Positions 51,761 through 59,628 of a DNA stretch of 64,000 bases are shown piece after piece. Within the stretch, counting starts at the first letter, position 1. Each line of letters starts with the position of its first letter. The position numbers and the translations under genes are program-made. The notes below the pieces were generated by a model. The model saw nothing but the letters and a program-made list of their open reading frames with translations. It ran no database searches and was not told the DNA's origin. The stretch is from Catalinimonas niigatensis (GTDB lineage Bacteria; Bacteroidota; Bacteroidia; Cytophagales; Cyclobacteriaceae). Location: the NCBI RefSeq assembly GCF_030506285.1, contig NZ_CP119422.1, forward strand, positions 6,621,501-6,685,500, written 5' to 3'.

Positions 51761-53197
51761 ATGAAAAATATATTACTTCTGCTCACCCTGTTCCTGATGG
51801 TCGGTTGCGATGATTATCTGGAAGAAGAACCTGTTTCCTTTTTGTCTGATGCGCAATTTTATCAGACGGAAAATGATGCCATAGCGGCTGTCAATGCTGC
51901 TTATCAACCTTTTGCTACTAATGCGTATTACGGACAACAGTTTTTTGTACAGGTAGAAATGAAAGCAGAATACTGTCTGGGCAGAGGTTCTCATCAACCT
52001 CCGGGAGTATACCAGCTGGATCAGGGCAATATCGAGCGCATTGCCGGTATCTGGAGAATGGCTTATCTGTCCATCAACCGGGCAAATGCTACGCTGGCAA
52101 GGGTTCCGGCCATAGAAATGGATGAGGATTTGAAAACCAGAGTGCTGGCCGAAGCACATTTTGTACGTGCCTTAAACTATTTCAATCTGGTGCGCCTCTG
52201 GGGGCCGGTACCCCTGCAACAGGAAGAGATTTCTACCATTGTCCCTTTTTCCTTTCCCCGTACTCCGGTTGATGCGATTTATGATCTCATCATGGATGAT
52301 TTGGAGCAGGCAGAGCAGGGCCTGAGGACAAAATCAGAGCAAAGTGCTCCTGCCGAACTGTTCAGAGCGACCCTGGGTGCTGCACAGACCTTGCTGGCCC
52401 ATGTGTATCTGACCCGTGAGCGCTATGAGGAAGCCCTGGCAAAAGCACAGGAGGTCATGGTATCGGGTGAATATTCCCTGGAACCGGACCTGCTGGCCAT
52501 TTATGACGTAAACAGCCAGACGAACTCAGAAGAAGTATTTTCTATCAAATTCTCCAGAATTGATGGCCTGGGCAGTGGTATGCCTCCTTTTATTCACAAT
52601 GCCAACGCTGGCTATTCCTCTTCCGGTTTTAGGACCATTTTAGGGAATACCAATTCTTTTCTTTCCAGCTGGGATGCTGACGACCTGCGCAGAAACCTGA
52701 ACCTGTACAATACTCCTTTTGATTCTACTTTTCTGACCGCCAGCGAACCTATACTGTTTAAAAAATACATTGACAGCGAAGCCCAGGGTAATCATGGCAA
52801 TGACTTTCCTGTCTACAGATTGCCCGATGCGATGTACATGTACGCAGAAGCCGACATTCGCAGTGATGGAACTTTATCTGCTCAGGGTCTGGAGTATATC
52901 AACATGATCCGTCGCAGAGCTTATGGTCAGGATATCAACACCCCTGATCCGGCTGTGGATTTTGCTTCCGGCTTATCGTCCGAAGAATATCTGGACATCA
53001 TTTTTGACGAAAGAGGGAAAGAGTTTATGCTGGAAGATAAGCGCTGGTTTGATATGCTGCGTTATGATCGGGTAGAAGCGTTGTTGACAGCTTCGGGCTT
53101 TACCTATTCGCCCAATGTGCTGCTCTGGCCTATCCCGCAGGAAGAAATTGACAACAACGAAGCCCTTACACAAGCAGATCAAAATCCCGGTTACTGA
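51761..53197 (+). CDS. SusD/RagB-family nutrient-binding lipoprotein
   Basis: The 478-residue lipoprotein starts at the ATG at 51761, directly ahead of the lipobox signal (LLLLTLFLMVGC); an ATG at 51725 would precede it by 12 residues. SusD features are LEEEPVSFLSDAQFYQTEND, TPR-type helices (AEAHFVRALNYFNLVRLWGP) and the C-terminal DERGKEFMLEDKRWFDMLRY and LLWPIPQEEIDNN. It caps SusC and captures the substrate at the surface. Its stop overlaps the start of the sulfatase gene (ATGA). Confidence 0.95.
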   Translation: MKNILLLLTLFLMVGCDDYLEEEPVSFLSDAQFYQTENDAIAAVNAAYQPFATNAYYGQQFFVQVEMKAEYCLGRGSHQPPGVYQLDQGNIERIAGIWRMAYLSINRANATLARVPAIEMDEDLKTRVLAEAHFVRALNYFNLVRLWGPVPLQQEEISTIVPFSFPRTPVDAIYDLIMDDLEQAEQGLRTKSEQSAPAELFRATLGAAQTLLAHVYLTRERYEEALAKAQEVMVSGEYSLEPDLLAIYDVNSQTNSEEVFSIKFSRIDGLGSGMPPFIHNANAGYSSSGFRTILGNTNSFLSSWDADDLRRNLNLYNTPFDSTFLTASEPILFKKYIDSEAQGNHGNDFPVYRLPDAMYMYAEADIRSDGTLSAQGLEYINMIRRRAYGQDINTPDPAVDFASGLSSEEYLDIIFDERGKEFMLEDKRWFDMLRYDRVEALLTASGFTYSPNVLLWPIPQEEIDNNEALTQADQNPGY

Positions 53198-54720
53198 TGA
53201 ATAGAAATTTCAGACAGTTGATGAAAAACATTGGAATCCCGCTCCTGGTGGGTTTCCTTTTGATTCACCCTTGCATTGCGCAACAGCAGCCACCCAATAT
53301 ACTGCTCATACTGGCAGACGATCTGGGGTATGGTGATTTACAGGTATACAACAATGCATCCCTGGTGCCTACGCCCAATCTGGATCAACTCGCCGCTCAA
53401 GGCATTCGCCTTACCAATGCCTACACACCAGTATCGGTTTGTTCACCCACCCGCTACTCCCTGATGACCGGGGAATACTCCTGGAGAAGCTGGAAAAAGT
53501 CGGGCGTGATGGCCAATTATGAGCCTTCTATGATTGATTCCTCACAGCTTACGCTACCTGAAATGTTACAGGATGCTGGCTATACTACGGCTGGTTTTGG
53601 TAAATGGCACTTGGGCACCTCTTTCCCGACGCTGGATGGTCAGAAACCGGTAGGGTACGGAAAATTCAGGGCGGATAACAATGGAGAAAATATTGATTTA
53701 AGCAAAGCAGTATATGATGGGCCTATGGATCATGGCTTTGAGCATTGGCTGGGCTTCAGTTGTGCCAGCGAATGCTGGATACTGGAAGATAAAAAAATTA
53801 TGGGAGCCATTGGCCACGATTTGTACACCATTGAGGCCACTCCTAATAAAGAGCATATCAAGACTATACCGCTGGAAGATTATCTGCCTTTCATCACCGA
53901 TAGTACCTTGCATTTTTTGAAACAGTATGCCGAAGGAGAGAAAGCACAACCTTTTTTCCTTTATTATGCGCCTTATGTACCGCACATACCGCTGGCGGTC
54001 AGTCAGGAATTCAGAGGTAAGACCAAGGCTGGGCTGTACGGAGATTATGTACATGAGCTGGACCATTATGTAGGTAAAGTGATGGATATGCTGGAAAGTC
54101 TAGATCTGGATGAAAATACGATCGTCTTGTTTGCCAGCGATAATGGTTCACAATTTAGAGGCACCAGCCAGGAAATGGACATGACCCAGGCCAGCAATAG
54201 TCCGGCAGAGAATCAGGCCACTACTCTGGCAGAGGATGTTCATCGTCCCAATGGTCCTTTGAGAGGAACAAAATGGTCTGCCTGGGAAGGTGGTGTAAGA
54301 ACACCTTTCATCGCCCGCTGGCCCGGCCATTTTCCCGAAGGAGCCGTTTCTGATCAGCTATTTGCGCTCAACGATGTAATGGCTACACTCGCTGCCCTTA
54401 TCAACTATGAACTATCAGAAAACAATGCTGTGGACAGCTATAATCAACTTCCCCTGTTGCTGGGAAAGGATCAAAAAATCAGGGAGGAAGTCGTGATACA
54501 GTCCAGTGGCAATGTGCTGGGACTCAGGTCGGGAAAATGGAAATTTATTGGCGAAGGCAATTACCAAGCTGAAGCAGGTGAACCGGTAGGAGAACTTTAC
54601 GACCTATCCAAAGACATTTCTGAAAGCAACAATCTTTATCTCCAGGATCCTGAATTAGCAGAAAAATTAAGGGCACGCTTGCAGGCTATGCTGAAAAGTG
54701 AAAAAACCAATGGCCGTTAA
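53197..54720 (+). CDS. Secreted arylsulfatase-type sulfatase
   Basis: The 507-residue enzyme has a signal peptide (LLVGFLLIHPCIAQ) and the sulfatase core. The formylglycine motif is C82-S-P-T-R86 (VCSPTRYSLMTGEYSWR), which a formylglycine-generating enzyme must activate; none is in the window. ILADDLGYGD binds calcium and FGKWHLG and FASDNGSQF complete the active site. It removes sulfate esters from a carbohydrate or phenolic compound in the periplasm. Overlap with the SusD stop makes cotranscription certain. The presence of a sulfatase suggests a sulfated substrate for the locus. Confidence 0.95.
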   Translation: MNRNFRQLMKNIGIPLLVGFLLIHPCIAQQQPPNILLILADDLGYGDLQVYNNASLVPTPNLDQLAAQGIRLTNAYTPVSVCSPTRYSLMTGEYSWRSWKKSGVMANYEPSMIDSSQLTLPEMLQDAGYTTAGFGKWHLGTSFPTLDGQKPVGYGKFRADNNGENIDLSKAVYDGPMDHGFEHWLGFSCASECWILEDKKIMGAIGHDLYTIEATPNKEHIKTIPLEDYLPFITDSTLHFLKQYAEGEKAQPFFLYYAPYVPHIPLAVSQEFRGKTKAGLYGDYVHELDHYVGKVMDMLESLDLDENTIVLFASDNGSQFRGTSQEMDMTQASNSPAENQATTLAEDVHRPNGPLRGTKWSAWEGGVRTPFIARWPGHFPEGAVSDQLFALNDVMATLAALINYELSENNAVDSYNQLPLLLGKDQKIREEVVIQSSGNVLGLRSGKWKFIGEGNYQAEAGEPVGELYDLSKDISESNNLYLQDPELAEKLRARLQAMLKSEKTNGR

Positions 54721-54805
54721 GTAGTACAATTTGATAAATCCGGAAGCAGACAGCCTGATAGTCTAGCATACTTTCTTATATTTAACTCAAAGAACGCAAC
54801 AACCT

Positions 54806-56515
54806 ATGAAATATACTTTTTTGAAATCCTTAAGCCCATTTTTGTTCCTCCTGCTATTGTTGACCCTGACCTTCTGTTCGCAACAGGAACGTCCATTAGG
54901 TGAGGCTGAACAAAACGAAAACTATGAAGCCGATGTCATCGTCTATGGTGGCACTGCCGCAGCGGTGACTGCCGCAGTGCAGGTTGCCAAAATGGGCAAA
55001 TCCGTCATCATGGTCTCGCCGGATATACACCTGGGTGGTTTAAGCGCTGGAGGGCTGGGTTTTACCGATACCGGTAACAAAGAAGTGATCGGTGGGCTTT
55101 CCAGAGAATTTTACCATAAAGTGTATCAGGAATACCAGCAACCAGAGACCTGGGAATGGGAGAAAAAGGAAGAGTTTGGCAACAAAGGACAGGGTACCGT
55201 AGCCCTGGATGGTGAAAACCGTACCATGTGGATTTTTGAACCCCACATTGCTGAGCAGGCTTTTGAAGATTTTATCAAGGAGCATGATATTGAGCTGTAC
55301 CGGGATGAATGGCTGAATCGGGAAGACGGAGTAAAAACAGAAAACGGACGTATCAGCAGTTTTGAAACCTTGAGCGGAAAAGTTTTTCAGGGTAAAATGT
55401 TCATTGACGCTACTTACGAGGGTGATCTGATGGCGGAAGCCGGTGTGAGTTACCATGTGGGAAGAGAAGCCAACAGTGTGTACAATGAAGAATGGAATGG
55501 TATACAAACCGGAGTGCTCCATCACGGACACTGGTTTAACAAAGACATCAGTCCTTACAAAGTTCCCGGTGATTTATCCAGTGGATTGCTGCCCCTCATC
55601 TCGGATGAAGATCCCGGTGAGTATGGAGAAGGAGACGACAAAATTCAGGCCTACTGCTTTCGTATGTGTTTGTCTAACCATCCTGATAACCGTGTCTCTT
55701 TTCCTAAACCCGAAGGTTATGATTCCAGTCGCTATGAATTGCTGGCAAGGGTATACGAAAACGGCTGGAGAGAAACTTTCAACAAATTTGATTTAATCCC
55801 CAACCGGAAGACGGACACCAACAACCACGGGCCGGTCAGTACAGACTATATAGGCATGAACTATGACTATCCTGAAGCTTCTTACGAACGTCGCCAGGAG
55901 ATCATCAAGGAACATGAAAACTACCAAAAAGGGCTGATGTATTTTACAGCCAACGATCCCAGGGTCCCTGAAGAAATCCGCAACGAGATGCAAACCTGGG
56001 GACTGGCCAAAGATGAGTTTACCGACAATGGCAACTGGCCCCACCAGATCTATGTACGCGAAGCCCGCCGTATGATAGGTGACTATGTAATGACAGAAAA
56101 TGATATTCTGGACAAGAGAGAGACGCCCAAGTCAGTAGGCATGGGTTCCTATACCATGGATTCGCATAATATTCAGCGCTATGTCAAACCGGATGGATTT
56201 GTGCAGAATGAAGGGGATATTGGTGTGAAAGTGCCCGAACCCTACGAAATCGCCTACGGTGCTCTGGTACCCAAAAAAGAAGAGTGTGAAAACCTGCTGG
56301 TGCCGGTTTGTGTGTCCAGTTCCCACATCGCTTTTGGTTCAATTCGTATGGAGCCGGTATTCATGATCCTGGGACAAAGTGCTGCCACCGCTGCCGTGCA
56401 AGCGATTGAAGATGACATTGCAGTGCAGGATGTGGATTATGAAAAACTGAAAACCCAACTCCATGAAGACGACCAGAGACTTACATTGGATGACAATCAA
56501 TTAGCTGACCGATAA
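54806..56515 (+). CDS. FAD-dependent oxidoreductase, exported lipoprotein
   Basis: The 569-residue protein has a lipoprotein signal (lipobox LTFC) and belongs to the FAD_oxidored (PF12831-type) family. The Rossmann nucleotide-binding motif is VIVYGGTAAAVTAAVQVAKM (variant G-G-T-A-A-A), followed by HLGGLSAGGLGFTDTGNKEV. Conserved later blocks are REARRMIGDYVMTEND, GSYTMDSHNIQRYV and SSSHIAFGSIRMEPVFMILG. Exported flavoenzymes of this family are widespread in Bacteroidota sugar loci but their reactions are poorly known. It is 85 bp after the sulfatase and 7 bp before its own paralog. Confidence 0.88.
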   Translation: MKYTFLKSLSPFLFLLLLLTLTFCSQQERPLGEAEQNENYEADVIVYGGTAAAVTAAVQVAKMGKSVIMVSPDIHLGGLSAGGLGFTDTGNKEVIGGLSREFYHKVYQEYQQPETWEWEKKEEFGNKGQGTVALDGENRTMWIFEPHIAEQAFEDFIKEHDIELYRDEWLNREDGVKTENGRISSFETLSGKVFQGKMFIDATYEGDLMAEAGVSYHVGREANSVYNEEWNGIQTGVLHHGHWFNKDISPYKVPGDLSSGLLPLISDEDPGEYGEGDDKIQAYCFRMCLSNHPDNRVSFPKPEGYDSSRYELLARVYENGWRETFNKFDLIPNRKTDTNNHGPVSTDYIGMNYDYPEASYERRQEIIKEHENYQKGLMYFTANDPRVPEEIRNEMQTWGLAKDEFTDNGNWPHQIYVREARRMIGDYVMTENDILDKRETPKSVGMGSYTMDSHNIQRYVKPDGFVQNEGDIGVKVPEPYEIAYGALVPKKEECENLLVPVCVSSSHIAFGSIRMEPVFMILGQSAATAAVQAIEDDIAVQDVDYEKLKTQLHEDDQRLTLDDNQLADR

Positions 56516-56522
56516 ACAAACT

Positions 56523-58205
56523 ATGAAAAAACTACTCTTACTGGGACTGGCATTTTTTACCCTTGCCTGTTCATCAACCGACTCTATTCAGGAAAACAAT
56601 CAATCATCCGAATATGATATCGTCATCTATGGCGCTACCTCTGGGGGCATCGCTGCTGCGATTCAGGCTTCCCGTATGGATAAATCTGTACTTCTAATTG
56701 AGCCTTACCAAAGAATAGGAGGGATGACTACCGGTGGTTTAGGCCAGACGGACATCGGAAACAAAAGTGCCATTGGAGGTATTTCCAGAGAGTTTTACCA
56801 GAATATCAGAAAGTATTACGAAGACTCGGCCAACTGGGAATGGCAGGACCGGCAGGAATACCAGGATGGCGGGCAGACCCGTACCGAGGAGGGAGAAGAT
56901 GCGATGTGGACCTTTGAACCTTCCGCTGCGCTGGATGTGTATGAGGAAATGATCGCTGCTGAAAACATTGAACTGGTCATCGGTAAAAAGCTGAATCGGG
57001 AAGAGGGTGTGACCAAAGATGGTACGTCCATCACACAGATTGAAATGGAAGATGGTACGACTTACCGTGGAAAAATGTTCATTGATGCTACTTACGAAGG
57101 TGATCTGATGGCTGCTGCCGGAGTAAATTATTTTGTGGGTCGTGAGGCCAATAGCATGTACGGAGAAACCTATAACGGGGTACAACTGTTGGAAGGGCAT
57201 CAGTTTCCCGATGGCATTGACCCCTATGTCACTCCTGGTGATCCTGAAAGTGGTCTAGTGTGGGGTATCTCTGAGGCGGAGTTGGCCGAACAGGGAAGTG
57301 GCGATGATCTGGTACAGGCTTATAATTTCCGCATCTGCCTGACCAATGATGAGGAAAACAGAATTCCCATCACCGAACCAGAAAATTATGATGCCTCCAG
57401 ATATGAATTACTGCCTCGCCTGATTGATGCACAGCCGAATGTGAGTAGTGCTCTACAGTACTTTATCTGGAGTAAGATGCCCAATGATAAAACCGATATC
57501 AACAACCGGGGCGGCTTCTCAACCGACATGATCAACTGGAGCCATGATTATCCCGAGGCCAGTTACGAGGAGCGCGATTCCATCATCAGAGCGCATGTGG
57601 ACTATACCAAAGGACTGCTTTATTTCTTTGCCACCGATTCCCGGATTCCTGCATCATTCAGGGAAGAAATCAGCCAGTGGGGCTATCCTAAAGATGAATA
57701 TGAGGAAAATGGCAACTGGTCGCCACAGCTCTATGTGCGGGAAGCCCGCCGCCTGATCGGTGCATATGTGATGACACAAGCTAACTGTGTAGGCGAAGAG
57801 GAAATCAATGATCCGGTAGGACTGGCAGCTTATACCATGGACTCCCACAATTGCCAGCGAATTGTAGTAGAGAGCATGCGGGGTGTCCCGGCGGGGAACC
57901 GCGCCCAGGTAAAAAATGAAGGTAATGTGGAAGTAGGTGGCTTTCCGCCTTACCCGATTTCCTACCGTGCCATCATTCCCAAACCGGAAGAAGCTACCAA
58001 TCTGCTGGTGCCGGTCTGTTTATCTGCCAGCCACATTGCTTTTGGTTCTATCCGCATGGAACCGGTGTTTATGGTGCTCGGACAATCCGCTGCTACTGCT
58101 GCTGCGATGGCCATTGATAACCAACAGCCTGTACAGGAGTTGGATTATTCAGCTTTGAGAAGTAAACTTGAGGAAGATCAGCAGCGATTGGTACATCAGA
58201 ATTGA
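56523..58205 (+). CDS. FAD-dependent oxidoreductase, exported lipoprotein (paralog)
   Basis: The 560-residue lipoprotein (lipobox FTLAC) is a full-length paralog of the preceding product. It shows DIVIYGATSGGIAAAIQASR, RIGGMTTGGLGQTDIGNKSA, REARRLIGAYVMTQAN, LAAYTMDSHNCQRIV and ASHIAFGSIRMEPVFMVLG. The two are about half identical by eye, so this is a diverged tandem pair and not a recent duplication. They could act on different sugar positions or as a heteromer. It is directly followed (18 bp) by the PPT-family gene. Confidence 0.88.
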   Translation: MKKLLLLGLAFFTLACSSTDSIQENNQSSEYDIVIYGATSGGIAAAIQASRMDKSVLLIEPYQRIGGMTTGGLGQTDIGNKSAIGGISREFYQNIRKYYEDSANWEWQDRQEYQDGGQTRTEEGEDAMWTFEPSAALDVYEEMIAAENIELVIGKKLNREEGVTKDGTSITQIEMEDGTTYRGKMFIDATYEGDLMAAAGVNYFVGREANSMYGETYNGVQLLEGHQFPDGIDPYVTPGDPESGLVWGISEAELAEQGSGDDLVQAYNFRICLTNDEENRIPITEPENYDASRYELLPRLIDAQPNVSSALQYFIWSKMPNDKTDINNRGGFSTDMINWSHDYPEASYEERDSIIRAHVDYTKGLLYFFATDSRIPASFREEISQWGYPKDEYEENGNWSPQLYVREARRLIGAYVMTQANCVGEEEINDPVGLAAYTMDSHNCQRIVVESMRGVPAGNRAQVKNEGNVEVGGFPPYPISYRAIIPKPEEATNLLVPVCLSASHIAFGSIRMEPVFMVLGQSAATAAAMAIDNQQPVQELDYSALRSKLEEDQQRLVHQN

Positions 58206-58223
58206 GTATATAGATTTTAAGAC

Positions 58224-59525
58224 ATGAGGCATAAAGACTTTACGCGAAGAGCATGGCTAAAAAAGTCGGGACTGCTGGCAGGGACAGCATTGCTGAGTCC
58301 TCCCGTGTCGGCTATGTTTCGTCACCTGCTCAAAGACAAAACCATCCTGCTTCACTCCGGCTGGCAAACGGTCAATATCGGGGATATCGGTCATACACCC
58401 GGACTGATCAAGGTATTGCAGGATTTTTCTCCCGATACCCAGGTGATGCTATGGCCCAAAAGCAGGCTGGATCGTGGAGCAGAAGCCATGCTGCGCAAGG
58501 GTTTTCCCAAACTGATCATTGTCAACGGAGAATTGAATGAGCAGTATCAACCTTCCAACCCGGAACTCAAAGATGCTTTTGCCAAAGCTGATTTTATGCT
58601 GCACGGCTCCGGGCCTAGTGTGGTGGGTCATCTGGGATTGCACAGCTGGCGTAAGGCTACGGGAAAGCCCTACGGCCTCTATGGCGTCACCATTCAGGAT
58701 ATTGATCCCGATCTGGAAAATTTGCTTAAAGATGCTGCTTTCATTTATACCCGTGAAACCCACTCACTGGATAGATTGGCAGAGAAAGGTATTCAAGGTG
58801 AGCATACCGGTTTTACGCCTGATGCTACTTTTGCCATGCATTTGCTGGATGAGCAAAAAGCTCAAAAGTTTTTACAACAGCATAAGCTACAGGAGCGTCA
58901 GTTTATCTGCGTCATTCCACGCCTGCGAAAAACACCTTATTTCAAAATTTATCCCGATAGCGGATGGAGCCAGCAAGCTATTGACGAAGTCAATGCGCTC
59001 AATGAAAAACATAAGGAAAAAGACCATGCTAAAGCCCGGGAAGCCATGATTACGTATGTGCGTGAGACTGGCAATAAGGTTTTGGTTTGTCCCGAAATGA
59101 CTTATCAACTGGATATCATGGACGAATTGCTCATTGATCCCTTACCAGAAGATGTCAGGAAAAATATAGTCAAACGGGATACTTACTGGCTGCCTGATGA
59201 AGCCAGCGCTATCTACAAACATGCTTTGGCAGTTGTCAGCTTTGAATGTCATTCACCCATCATGGCATTTGTCAACGGTACACCGGCTTTCTACCTGCGC
59301 CAGCCCGAAGATACCATCAAAGGACAAATGTGGTATGATATAGGTGTGGATGATTGGGTATTTGAGATAGAGGAAACCCAGGGAAAAGATATTACAAAAC
59401 AGTTGATGAAAGTGCATGCCGATTTTGAAAGTGCGCATGCTTACCTGCAAAAAGCAATGAACTTTGTTAGACAGCGTCATCAGCAGACGATGCAGTTTGC
59501 CAATCAATCATTTTTGAAGACTTGA
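58224..59525 (+). CDS. Polysaccharide pyruvyl transferase family protein with a Tat signal
   Basis: The 433-residue protein has a Tat-type signal (FTRRAWLKKSGLLAGTALLS) and a domain resembling the polysaccharide pyruvyl transferase family: TVNIGDIGHTPGLIKVL, KADFMLHGSGPSVVGHLGL, FIYTRETHSLDRLAEKG and SFECHSPIMAFVNGTPAFYL. Typical PPT enzymes transfer pyruvate from PEP onto exopolysaccharides in the cytoplasm. Export of such a protein is odd, because PEP is not available outside. It may be a glycan-binding or other transferase relative. The location in a catabolic locus also argues against a standard polymer-decorating role. Confidence 0.75.
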   Translation: MRHKDFTRRAWLKKSGLLAGTALLSPPVSAMFRHLLKDKTILLHSGWQTVNIGDIGHTPGLIKVLQDFSPDTQVMLWPKSRLDRGAEAMLRKGFPKLIIVNGELNEQYQPSNPELKDAFAKADFMLHGSGPSVVGHLGLHSWRKATGKPYGLYGVTIQDIDPDLENLLKDAAFIYTRETHSLDRLAEKGIQGEHTGFTPDATFAMHLLDEQKAQKFLQQHKLQERQFICVIPRLRKTPYFKIYPDSGWSQQAIDEVNALNEKHKEKDHAKAREAMITYVRETGNKVLVCPEMTYQLDIMDELLIDPLPEDVRKNIVKRDTYWLPDEASAIYKHALAVVSFECHSPIMAFVNGTPAFYLRQPEDTIKGQMWYDIGVDDWVFEIEETQGKDITKQLMKVHADFESAHAYLQKAMNFVRQRHQQTMQFANQSFLKT

Positions 59526-59628
59526 TGGTATGGGAGAAGCTTAAAGGTTTCTTATGCTTTTCAGTGATATCAATTGTCTGAAAGAAGAAAAACATGTAAA
59601 CTACTCCTGCCAAACAACCTATTCAATT

